The notes under the pieces are model-generated. The model was not told the origin of the DNA, did no database searches, and saw nothing but the letters and a program-made list of their open reading frames with translations. From Candidatus Acetatifactor stercoripullorum (GTDB lineage Bacteria; Bacillota; Clostridia; Lachnospirales; Lachnospiraceae), in contig DXGH01000064.1 of the NCBI GenBank assembly GCA_019114005.1, forward strand, positions 16,440 to 80,439: DNA of 64,000 nt, in the 5' to 3' direction. Positions 43,061 to 51,645 of the stretch are shown piece by piece. Within the stretch, counting starts at the first letter, position 1, and each line of letters begins with the position of its first letter. The position numbers and the translations under genes were made by a program.

Positions 43061-46000
43061 GGGGCGGAATATTTTAGTGTCCGCCGCTGCAGGCAGCGGA
43101 AAAACAGCCGTTTTGGTGGAGCGTATCGTAGAGATGGTGTGCGATGATAAGCATCCTGTGGATATTGACAGGCTTTTGATTGTGACCTTTACCAATGCGG
43201 CGGCGGCGGAAATGCGGGAGCGCATCAGCGCCGGTATCGGAGCCAGACTTCTTGCCAATCCAGAATCCGAACACATCCAGAAGCAGTCTGCACTGCTGCA
43301 CAATGCTTTGATTACCACCATTGACAGCTTCAGTCTGTTTCTCCTTCGAAACCATTTTAACGAGATCGGACTGGATCCGGCCTTCCGGGTGGCTGATGAG
43401 GGAGAAATTAGACTGCTGCAGCAGGATGTGATGAAGGAATTGATGGAGGATTCCTACGCGGGCGGGGACGCGGCCTTTCGAAGCTGCGTGGAATATTTCT
43501 GCCCGGGCGGACGGGAGAGTGTGCTGGAACAGCATATTTTAAATCTTTCCCGCTGCGCTGCCAGCTATCCCTGGCCGGAGGAATGGCTGAAAAAGCGCAG
43601 GGAAGATTATGGAGCCGTAAGTGAAGAGGATTTGGAGAACAGTGATTATGGGCGTTATCTTTTAAATCATCTGGATAAGCTTGTGTCAGGCTGCATTGAA
43701 AAGCTGCAGAGGGTGCAGGCGCTCTGCCAGGAGCCGGATGGCCCCTATATGTATGGAGAGCTGACGGATGGAGAGCTGGAGGCGGCAGAAAAGCTCAGGG
43801 ACTGCAAAACCCTGGCGGATTATGCGGCGAAGCTTTCTACGGTGGCCTTTGGCAGGCTTCCTTCCAAAAAGGATGATACGGTGTCCCCGGCAAAAAGAGA
43901 GCTGGCAAAAAAGCTGCGCAGCCAGGTAAAGGATACCCTCCAGACCACTGCCCGGCTTTTTTTTGCCACGCCCCTTTCTCTTGCAGCGGCTCAGGGAGCG
44001 GCCTGCAGAGAGCCGGTGGAAACCCTGGTGGAGCTGACCCTTTCCTTTGACCGGAGGATGCGGCAGAAGAAACAGGAAAAAAAGCTGGTGGATTTTTCCG
44101 ATATCGAACATTTTGCCCTGGACATTTTGATCAAAAGGGAAGGAGAGCTTTTAAAGCCCAGTGCTGTGGCGCTTGAGTACAGACAGCATTTCCATGAAAT
44201 TCTCATCGATGAATACCAGGACAGCAACCTGGTGCAGGAATATCTGCTGAAGGCCGTTTCCGGAGAGGAGGACGGGTGCTTTAACCGCTTTATGGTGGGG
44301 GATGTGAAGCAGAGCATCTACAAATTCCGTCTGGCAAGGCCGGAGCTTTTTTTGGAAAAATACGACTCCTATGAGCAGGATGGAAAATGCACCAGAATTG
44401 ATTTGTCCAAGAATTTTCGAAGCCGCAGTCAGGTTGTGGATACGGTAAACGGTCTGTTTTCCAGAATTATGAGCAAGGAAATAGGCGGCATTGCATATGA
44501 TGAGAGAGCGGCCTTATATGCCGGGGCAGTCTATCCGGAAAATCCAGGCTGCGGCAGTGAGCTGATTTTAGTGGAAAAACCGGAAAATCAAGAGGGCAGG
44601 AACGCAAAACAGGCGGAGGCCTGGGCTATTGCAGCTAAAATCAAGGAGCTTTTGGAGGATTTTCAGGTAACGGACAAGGAAACCGGTTCCTTGCGCCCGG
44701 TGCGATTTTCAGACATTGTGATTTTGCTGCGTACCAACAGCGGCTGGGATGAGGAATTTAAAAAGGTGCTGGAGGAGGAGGGAATCCCCGCTTATGTCAC
44801 CTCAAAGACAGGGTATTTTGCAGCCCCGGAGGTGCAGGAGCTTTTGCAGCTTCTCAAGGTGCTGGACAACCCCACCCAGGATATACCGCTGTTTGGCGTG
44901 ATGAAATCCTTATTTGGAGGCTTTGAAGAGGAGGAGATCGCCAAAATACGCTCGGGGAGGAAAGGCTGCTCCCTTTATGGGGCTCTTCAGAATTATGCAA
45001 AGCAGGAAGAGGGAGAGGGGCAGGAAAAGGAGGAAGACCTTAGAAGAAAAGCGGCGGCTTTCCTCGGGCAGATTGAAAGCTACAGGGACTACACGGTGTA
45101 TCTGCCGGTCAGAGAGCTTCTGCAGAAGCTGGTAAATGATTTTGATTATCTGAATTATGTGACGGCGCTTCCGGCGGGCAGCAAGAGAAGGGCCAATGTG
45201 GAGATGCTTCTTGCCAAGGCGTCGGATTTTGAGAAAACCAGCTATTTTGGTTTGTTTCACTTTATCCGTTACATGGAACAGATGGAAAAATATGACGTGG
45301 ATTACGGTGAGGCGGATACCCTGGATGAAAATGCGGATGTAGTGCGTATTATGAGCATCCATAAGAGCAAGGGGCTGGAATTTCCTGTCACCTTTGTGGC
45401 GGGGCTCTCAAAGCGCTTTAACATGCAGGATTCCCATCAATCGGTAGTGATTGATACGGACCTTGGCCTGGCCACGGATTATGTGGACTACAACAGACGC
45501 ATCCGAAACAAAACCCTGCGGCGTATGGCTCTGGCACGGAAAATGCGGGAGGACAATCTGGCGGAGGAGCTGCGGGTTTTGTATGTGGCTCTCACAAGGG
45601 CCAGGGAAAAACTGATTTTGACGGCGTCCCTGGAGCAGGCCCAGGAAAAATGGGAGCTGCTGCGCGAAAATGGGGACAGGCATCTGACGTATCTTGATTT
45701 TATAGAGGCGGGAAGCTATCTGGACCTTCTTTTGCCTGTGGCTGGCGCCCCCGACGCTTCCTTGTCCGTGACGGTGACGGATTTGGAGAAGCTTTCAGGA
45801 CAGGAGGTGAAGGAGCAGCTTGCCCTTCACGGAAAAGCGGATGCTTTGCGGCATGCGAAGGAATGGACGGATGAGGCCGCCTTAAAGAAGCTGAAGGAAA
45901 GGCTTGCCTATGCGTACCCCTATGAAAGCCTGGAAAAGCTGTATACAAAGACAACGGTTTCAGAGCTTAAAATTGCCGCCATGGCCCAACGGGATGAGGC

Positions 46001-46664
46001 GGCTTATCACGCCTTTGAGGAGAAGGAAATTCACCCCTATATCCCTGCATTCCGAAAGGGAGAGGAAAAGGTGGCAGGTGCCCTCCGGGGAAGCGCCTTT
46101 CACAGGGTTATGGAGCTTTTGGACTTTGAAGGGCTGCTGGGGGCGCAGTTTGCCGCATTCCCTGAAAGCTTTGAGAAGTACAGGGAGGGACTGTCCCAGG
46201 AAGCTTTAAAGAGCGCGCTGTATGATTTTTTGATGGAGCAGGCGGAAAGCCTGCGTTTGAGCGCTCAGTATCTGGAGGCTGTCAACCAGGAAAAAATTCT
46301 CCGGTTTCTGCAAAAGGAGCTGGCCTACCGTATGTGGGCGGCCAGCAGGCGGGGAGAGCTTTCTGTAGAGCAGCCCTTTGTGCTTGGTGTGGAGGCCCGC
46401 AGGCTGGGCGAGGCATTCCCGGAGGGAGAAACGGTGCTGGTACAGGGAATCATAGACGCATTTTTTGTGGAAGAGGGACAGATTGTGCTTCTGGATTATA
46501 AGACAGATGTAATAAGAACCATGGAGGATTTGTGGAACCGCTACCAGGTACAGCTTGACTATTATCAGGAGGCGGTGGAAAAGCTGACGGGAAAAAGGGT
46601 GAAGGAAAAGATATTGTATTCCTTTTATCTGGAGAAGGAGGGGGTTTTGACGGAGGAATTCTGA
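43014..46664 (+). CDS. addA: ATP-dependent helicase/nuclease subunit A
   Basis: SAAAGSGKTAVLVERIVEM, ILIDEYQDSNLVQEYLL, IMSIHKSKGLEFPVTFVAGL, LYVALTRAREKLILT, nuclease VLLDYKTD. Confidence 0.97.
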   Translation: MAITFTPQQQRVIDLKGRNILVSAAAGSGKTAVLVERIVEMVCDDKHPVDIDRLLIVTFTNAAAAEMRERISAGIGARLLANPESEHIQKQSALLHNALITTIDSFSLFLLRNHFNEIGLDPAFRVADEGEIRLLQQDVMKELMEDSYAGGDAAFRSCVEYFCPGGRESVLEQHILNLSRCAASYPWPEEWLKKRREDYGAVSEEDLENSDYGRYLLNHLDKLVSGCIEKLQRVQALCQEPDGPYMYGELTDGELEAAEKLRDCKTLADYAAKLSTVAFGRLPSKKDDTVSPAKRELAKKLRSQVKDTLQTTARLFFATPLSLAAAQGAACREPVETLVELTLSFDRRMRQKKQEKKLVDFSDIEHFALDILIKREGELLKPSAVALEYRQHFHEILIDEYQDSNLVQEYLLKAVSGEEDGCFNRFMVGDVKQSIYKFRLARPELFLEKYDSYEQDGKCTRIDLSKNFRSRSQVVDTVNGLFSRIMSKEIGGIAYDERAALYAGAVYPENPGCGSELILVEKPENQEGRNAKQAEAWAIAAKIKELLEDFQVTDKETGSLRPVRFSDIVILLRTNSGWDEEFKKVLEEEGIPAYVTSKTGYFAAPEVQELLQLLKVLDNPTQDIPLFGVMKSLFGGFEEEEIAKIRSGRKGCSLYGALQNYAKQEEGEGQEKEEDLRRKAAAFLGQIESYRDYTVYLPVRELLQKLVNDFDYLNYVTALPAGSKRRANVEMLLAKASDFEKTSYFGLFHFIRYMEQMEKYDVDYGEADTLDENADVVRIMSIHKSKGLEFPVTFVAGLSKRFNMQDSHQSVVIDTDLGLATDYVDYNRRIRNKTLRRMALARKMREDNLAEELRVLYVALTRAREKLILTASLEQAQEKWELLRENGDRHLTYLDFIEAGSYLDLLLPVAGAPDASLSVTVTDLEKLSGQEVKEQLALHGKADALRHAKEWTDEAALKKLKERLAYAYPYESLEKLYTKTTVSELKIAAMAQRDEAAYHAFEEKEIHPYIPAFRKGEEKVAGALRGSAFHRVMELLDFEGLLGAQFAAFPESFEKYREGLSQEALKSALYDFLMEQAESLRLSAQYLEAVNQEKILRFLQKELAYRMWAASRRGELSVEQPFVLGVEARRLGEAFPEGETVLVQGIIDAFFVEEGQIVLLDYKTDVIRTMEDLWNRYQVQLDYYQEAVEKLTGKRVKEKILYSFYLEKEGVLTEEF

Positions 46665-46700
46665 TCGGTGTCGGAGGTTAATCCCTGCTGAAGATTTACG

Positions 46701-46757
46701 GGTATGTGTTGAAGGGAAATGTTAATACTAAAGAAAGGGGCTGCAAAAGCAGCCCCT
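46701..46757 (+). repeat. 57-bp copy of the fliC 3'-flank/terminator (other copy 51088-51144)
   Basis: ggtatgtgttgaagggaaatgttaatactaaagaaaggggctgcaaaagcagcccct vs ggtatgtgtggaaggaaaatgtcaatacgaaagaaaggggctgcgaaagcagcccct: 52/57 identical by hand alignment. Confidence 0.92.
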
Positions 46758-46814
46758 AATAGTAAAGGAAGATGCAACCGTTTATTTTGAAAGGTTGCAT
46801 CTTCCTTTACTATT
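46758..46814. repeat. Palindromic site 1: 22-bp perfect arms, lox-like core
   Basis: aatagtaaaggaagatgcaacc-gtttattttgaaa-ggttgcatcttcctttactatt. Confidence 0.92.
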
Positions 46815-47028
46815 AAGTATATCGGCAAAGCTTCCGAAAGCTTTATAGCTGAAATAAAAAAATATTCAGATAAAATAGATAGTAGTTTGTCTGACTTAAA
46901 ATCTCCTTGGCATATACGACATCTCCTTAAAAAAAGAGGAGACCCCGCAGGTTCTTCACCGTCACAGGCCTCACAGGTTTCTGCAACGCGATCACTGCGT
47001 TTATCTTACCTGACCTTGCATTTTCATG

Positions 47029-47382
47029 TCAAGCAATTTCTGCAGCCTTTGTTTTTCCAGCCAGCTGCCCAGATTGCACCATCTGCAGCCTTGCCTTCTC
47101 CAGCTCCTCCGGAGTGGCTTCAAAAATGCGCGCTGCCTCTTCTTCTGCCCCTCCATTTTCCAGGAACATCTGCAGTATAAGTATCCTTGTTTCTTCCCGG
47201 CCTTTCTCCCAGCCTGCTCTCCAGGCTTGTTCCCAGCCCTGTTTCCAGCCTTGTTCCCAGCCCTGTTTCCAGCCTGCTTCCCAGCCCTGTTTCCAGCCTG
47301 CTTCCCAGGCTCGTTCAAAAATAAGCTCACTTAAATTGCACATACCAGTTAAACTCCTTCCTATCGCTTGTATGCACGGCAT
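47029..47382 (-). pseudogene. C-terminal fragment of an Rpn-family nuclease with expanded GW[KE][QA] repeats
   Basis: RSLTGMCNLSELIFE...REETRILILQMFLENGGAEEEAARIFEATPEELEKARLQMV parallels the intact copy's C-terminus; nuclease domain absent. Confidence 0.8.
47209..47316 (-). repeat. ~12-bp tandem repeat array (about nine units) encoding Gly-Trp-Xaa-Xaa
   Basis: ccagccctgtttcc / ccagccttgttcc / ccagcctgcttcc units in succession. Confidence 0.85.
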
Positions 47383-47468
47383 TTCCTGATAATATGCCGC
47401 AATACACCGATGGCAGGAAGATAAATAAGGTACATCCTATTGGAGTGTGCCTTATCCTCTCCTTTCAT

Positions 47469-48449
47469 TTACACCGTCTGCAGCCTTGCCTTTTCCAGCT
47501 CTTCCGGAGTGGCATCGAAAAGATCCTTTGCCTCCTCTTCGGTCCCTCCTTTTCCCAGGAACATCTGCAGCATTATGATTCTTGTTTCTTCCCGGCCTTG
47601 CTCCAAGCCTTTTTCTACGCCGCGGTCATAAATAAGGTCACTTAAATTGCACATACCAGCTAAACTCCTTTCTATCCGTTCCGTCATCTGTATGCCGTAC
47701 TGCTCCTCCAGCACGGCTTTTTTCTCTTCTGGGTTCAGTTTCTCAGAAAAAACAGCGGAAAGCATTCGGTGCAGGGTGCTTCCGTCTGACATATCCTCCT
47801 TTTTCCCCAGGCATACCATTACCGCCGAAAGCAGGTCATATCGTGCCTTTCCCTGGAAATTCCCATAAAGGGAATGGGGCTGTAACTTGTACTCTGTAAT
47901 GGTGTTCTCCGCATACTCAGGCACATCAAAACACAGCCAGATCGAATATACTTTCTTAATTCCGTCATAGGACCTGGGTGTGAATTCCACTCCCATCTGT
48001 GAGGACAGCAGCCTTGCGCAGTAATAGACTGCGCGGGTCACAATGTCATAGCCCGGTGTAAAGCTCTGCTGTGCTTCAACGTTCAGAATCAGCTTCACGT
48101 GTTCCTTCTCTGGCGTAACCGCACGGAAACGGATGTCAAAGGTCACCTGGCCTTCATTCACCACCTTATCCTCCTGGGCCATGCCGCCTACAAGAGGCAT
48201 ATTGGTTTTCCCAGGCATGACAGAAACCGTGGAGATTTCCGGCTCTCCTTCAATGCTGTCCATGATCTGCTGAAAAGAACAGCCTGCAAATTCACTGACC
48301 GTTTCCTTCAGGATTCTGGCCAGTATCTGCTTGTCACTTAAGAGGCGCTTCGCCTCTGTGTCATACCTTGCCTTGCTTCCCGCTGTATCCACAGCATCGG
48401 CAGCCGTTGTGTCTATGTCCATTCCCTCTTCCTTTCCCCCGTCCTGCAA
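47469..48449 (-). CDS. Rpn-family recombination-promoting nuclease / PD-(D/E)XK putative transposase
   Basis: [55 protein letters not shown]..., C-terminal VEKGLEQGREETR; D...ExQ variant catalytic motif. Confidence 0.88.
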   Translation of the reverse strand: MQDGGKEEGMDIDTTAADAVDTAGSKARYDTEAKRLLSDKQILARILKETVSEFAGCSFQQIMDSIEGEPEISTVSVMPGKTNMPLVGGMAQEDKVVNEGQVTFDIRFRAVTPEKEHVKLILNVEAQQSFTPGYDIVTRAVYYCARLLSSQMGVEFTPRSYDGIKKVYSIWLCFDVPEYAENTITEYKLQPHSLYGNFQGKARYDLLSAVMVCLGKKEDMSDGSTLHRMLSAVFSEKLNPEEKKAVLEEQYGIQMTERIERSLAGMCNLSDLIYDRGVEKGLEQGREETRIIMLQMFLGKGGTEEEAKDLFDATPEELEKARLQTV

Positions 48450-48689
48450 GATATCCGTTTACAGTTCCTCTATTGAAACAGGGAAACCCGTAAGACAAAA
48501 TTCCCGGACATATCCCTGGCCAAGCGCATTTCAGGAATAACAAAAAGTAAAATATCTAAGCTTAGTGTATCCTAAAAAGACAGATAAATCAATAAAAACA
48601 CCATAAAAATACACTATAGTATATACTATTATTTATTTTTTATTCATGAGGTTTTTTATTCATGACTGCTCCCGCAGCACACGGGAGAG

Positions 48690-49265
48690 TCACAGCTGGA
48701 TGTTTCCAAACACCTCGTCCCTGTCGTCCTGCTCGATGCACAAATAATGCTTTGTGATCTGGTAGGAGGAATGGTTGTAAATATTCATAAGAAGTGCAGG
48801 AGGGGTGCCTTGCTTCCAGGCATGGTAACCGAAGGTCTTGCGCAGGGAGTGGCATCGGATTACATCCTCTAAGCCAACCTCCTCAGCTGCTTTTCGTATG
48901 ATCCGGTATGCCTGACAACGGGAAAGCGGGTTCGGAGAGCTTTTGCTGCTTTGAAAAATGTAATCGTTCAGCTCTCTTTCGGTATTGTTCCAGTAATTTC
49001 CCAAAACTCTTTTTACCTCCTGGTTAATCAGGATTCTGTTTTCTTTTCCGGTTTTTTGTTCCTTGATCAGAATATGGGTGCGGAAGCTGCCGTTTTCCTT
49101 GAGAACCATGTTCCAGGTCAGATGCAGGATATCGCTGATGCGCAGGGCGGTATTAAGACCGATTACGATTAAGGTGTAGTTTCTGGGATTTGGAGCATGC
49201 AGAAGATAGTAATTTTTGAAATCCTGAAGAAGCGCCCGATCTCGGATAGGCTGTGTTGTGCTCAT
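48690..49265 (-). CDS. Short tyrosine recombinase (FimB/FimE-sized, 191 aa, no arm-binding domain)
   Basis: LNTALRISDILHLTW (Arg I), CHSLRKTFGYHAW (HxxR), NHSSYQITKHYL (His + catalytic Tyr). Confidence 0.92.
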   Translation of the reverse strand: MSTTQPIRDRALLQDFKNYYLLHAPNPRNYTLIVIGLNTALRISDILHLTWNMVLKENGSFRTHILIKEQKTGKENRILINQEVKRVLGNYWNNTERELNDYIFQSSKSSPNPLSRCQAYRIIRKAAEEVGLEDVIRCHSLRKTFGYHAWKQGTPPALLMNIYNHSSYQITKHYLCIEQDDRDEVFGNIQL

Positions 49266-49290
49266 AGTTATTCTCCTTTTCTAATGGTCT

Positions 49291-49325
49291 TGGATGCAAC
49301 CTTTCAAAATAAAAGGTTGCATCCA
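49291..49325. repeat. Palindromic site 2: 14-bp arms with 7-bp asymmetric spacer, between the recombinase and csrA
   Basis: tggatgcaaccttt-caaaata-aaaggttgcatcca. The core gatgcaacctttcaaaataaaaggttgcatc is 30/31 identical to the reverse complement of the core of site 1. Confidence 0.92.
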
Positions 49326-49356
49326 GGCAAAAGCCGTTCCAGACAAGGAGGTCTGT

Positions 49357-49545
49357 ATGCTGAAGCTCTCTGTTCGACCAGGAGAATATTTGATAATAGG
49401 CGATAACGTAAAGGTCATTTTTACAGGCGGGACTGGGAAAAACCTCCATGTCATGGTGGATGCTCCCAAGGAGGTGCCTATAGTGAGAAGCAAAGCGGCC
49501 CAAAAGGCCGGGGAGGCGGGGGCTTCACCTTACTATCCTGATTGA
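49357..49545 (+). CDS. csrA: Carbon storage regulator CsrA-like
   Basis: MLKLSVRPGEYLIIGDNVKVIFTGGTGKNLHVMVDAPKEVPIVRSKAA; RBS aaggag; immediately upstream of flagellin. Confidence 0.85.
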   Translation: MLKLSVRPGEYLIIGDNVKVIFTGGTGKNLHVMVDAPKEVPIVRSKAAQKAGEAGASPYYPD

Positions 49546-49704
49546 AGTATCGGTAATAATAGGCTGCTAACCTAGGGGCGCCTTTCATATTACACCATCG
49601 GCTTATGCCGGGGAACAAAAACTGAATAAAGAAAAGAAAAACTGTCACGAACGGATTCGGGGCAGAAGGGGAAAATCCCCAAAAAGTAAACGGAGGTACA
49701 TTTT

Positions 49705-51081
49705 ATGGTAGTACAACACAACTTAACAGCAATGAATTCCAACAGAATGCTGGGACTGACAATGTCATCTCAGGCAAAATCCACCGAGAAGCTCTCTTCC
49801 GGCTATAAGATCAACCGTGCGGCAGACGACGCAGCAGGCCTTTCCATTTCCGAGAAGATGAGAAAGCAGATCAGGGGTCTGACCCAGGCATCCTTAAATG
49901 CCCAGGACGGCATCTCCGCAGTGCAGACCGCAGAGGGCGCGCTGACAGAAGTGCACGACATGCTTCAGAGAATGAACGAGCTGGCAACTAAGGCTGCGAA
50001 TGGAACATTGACAGAAGAAGATCGCAAGGCTGTACAGGATGAAATTGACCAGCTGGTAACGGAGATTGACCGCGTATCTGAAACCACCACCTTTAATGAG
50101 ATGGCGCTTTTGAAGGGAGATCCAGAAAAAACTGTTACTACAACGGAAAGAGTTGTAACCAGTGAGCTTGCTGCAACATATGCAAATCCCATAGAGGCAA
50201 CAATTACCATAGATGATACGGGATTTGACGGTGACGATGATGTAAACGGTACGAATACGGGTTATTATTTGGCTGGAAGCGATACTGCACTTACGGGTGC
50301 TGATTTGGCTGATTTGCTTGAGGTAAAAGATGGAGCTATTGCACTAAAAGAAGGCGTTGCAGTTTATACTGAAGTAGCAGATACAGCAGGACAGTTTGGT
50401 ACCCAGGTTACAGATGCAAATGAAGCATTTCTTACTGCCATAGCGGATTATGTTACAATCAATAACAATGCGTTATATGATAAAACTACTAATGCAGAAG
50501 TTACTGAGGAGGACTTAGTAAATTACTTTAATGCAGATGGGACTTATAAAGGCGGTTTAATGGCATATAATGATGCTAATGCTTTGACAGATGTTGGTGC
50601 AGAGCAAATTGGCAATTTTGTAACAGTGACAGAAGAGCAGTATGAAGAAAAAACAGATACATTGCCAGCTGCTTTAGAGTTTAAGCTTCATGTAGGCGCC
50701 GAGTCAGATACTGCAAATAAGATTCAGGTCACTATTGAATCTATGTCTGCTAAGAATATTGGCATTGATGTGTTAAAGACCGATGGAGTTATGACGGAGG
50801 ATTCTGCAACAGCGGCTATTGATGTAATCAAAGCGGCAATTTCCAAGGTATCTGAGCAGCGTTCTACGCTTGGTGCGGTACAGAACCGTCTGGAGCACAC
50901 CATCAACAATTTGGACAACGTTGTGGAGAACACCACCAGCGCAGAGAGCCAGATTCGCGATACGGATATGGCTACCGAGATGGTAAAATACTCCAACAAC
51001 CAAATACTTGCCCAGGCTGGTCAGGCAATGCTGGCACAGTCCAACCAGGCAAACCAGGGCGCTCTGGCGCTTCTGCAGTAA
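49705..51081 (+). CDS. fliC: Flagellin
   Basis: N-terminal D0/D1 VVQHNLTAMNSNRMLGLTMSSQAKSTEKLSSGYKINRAADDAAGLSISEKMR and C-terminal AESQIRDTDMATEMVKYSNNQILAQAGQAMLAQSNQANQGALALLQ. Confidence 0.97.
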   Translation: MVVQHNLTAMNSNRMLGLTMSSQAKSTEKLSSGYKINRAADDAAGLSISEKMRKQIRGLTQASLNAQDGISAVQTAEGALTEVHDMLQRMNELATKAANGTLTEEDRKAVQDEIDQLVTEIDRVSETTTFNEMALLKGDPEKTVTTTERVVTSELAATYANPIEATITIDDTGFDGDDDVNGTNTGYYLAGSDTALTGADLADLLEVKDGAIALKEGVAVYTEVADTAGQFGTQVTDANEAFLTAIADYVTINNNALYDKTTNAEVTEEDLVNYFNADGTYKGGLMAYNDANALTDVGAEQIGNFVTVTEEQYEEKTDTLPAALEFKLHVGAESDTANKIQVTIESMSAKNIGIDVLKTDGVMTEDSATAAIDVIKAAISKVSEQRSTLGAVQNRLEHTINNLDNVVENTTSAESQIRDTDMATEMVKYSNNQILAQAGQAMLAQSNQANQGALALLQ

Positions 51082-51087
51082 ATTTCA

Positions 51088-51144
51088 GGTATGTGTGGAA
51101 GGAAAATGTCAATACGAAAGAAAGGGGCTGCGAAAGCAGCCCCT
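51088..51144 (+). repeat. fliC 3'-flank/terminator copy (see 46701-46757)
   Basis: ggggctgcgaaagcagcccc hairpin within the 57-bp repeat. Confidence 0.9.
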
Positions 51145-51336
51145 TAAAGCTTGGATATGAATTACGACTATCATTCCCTGCATCAGGGATTCATTTCTTA
51201 ATCTGTATCTGAAGAGGGCGGGAGAGCCGTCAACATGCAGCTTCTGAAAAGAATCGTCAGGAAGGAACAGATTGTTCCATTGACTGAAAAACAAAATTCA
51301 AAAACAAAATTATGCGCATATTTTTGTTGCATGATA

Positions 51337-51350
51337 AGCATAATTATGCT
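51337..51350. promoter_or_regulatory. 14-bp perfect palindrome upstream of toxin-antitoxin operon (candidate operator)
   Basis: agcataattatgct located 32 bp 5' of the antitoxin ATG. Confidence 0.6.
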
Positions 51351-51381
51351 ATTCTTATGACAAAGAAGGGAGTGAAGCATC

Positions 51382-51645
51382 ATGCCTCTTATCATGCCTA
51401 TTAAAGAGCTGCGCAATACAACTGAAATTTCCAACATTGCACACAAGGCACAAGAGCCAATCTTTATTACGAAAAACGGATATAGCGACTTAGTTATAAT
51501 GAGTAGTGAATTATACGATAAATTTGCAAGAATTAACCGTATTGACCAAGCCATCTACGAATCAGAGCAGGAAATGGCTGACGGGGCTGAAGCAATCGAT
51601 GCAGAGATGATTTTGGCAGAATTGGAGAAAAAGCATTTTGGATAA
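51382..51645 (+). CDS. Type II antitoxin, Phd/YefM-like
   Basis: MPIKELRNTTEISNIAHKAQEPIFITKNGYSDLVIMSSELYDKF. Confidence 0.9.
   Translation: MPLIMPIKELRNTTEISNIAHKAQEPIFITKNGYSDLVIMSSELYDKFARINRIDQAIYESEQEMADGAEAIDAEMILAELEKKHFG

Noticed and set aside
46758-46814. Site 1 palindrome as only a terminator of addA
   Set aside because: A separate terminator-like hairpin (46733-46757) already precedes it, it lacks a T tract, and its core matches site 2 in sequence and spacer; a purely structural role is still not excluded.
46815-47000. Possible small coding remnant (KYIGKASESFIAEIKKYSDKIDSSLSDLKSPWHIRHLLKKRGDP)
   Set aside because: No start codon in frame after the palindrome and no recognisable family; left unannotated.
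47209-47316. Possible CRISPR-like or minisatellite array
   Set aside because: Units are ~12 bp, contiguous and without unique spacers; they are in-frame coding repeats of an Rpn C-terminal tail.
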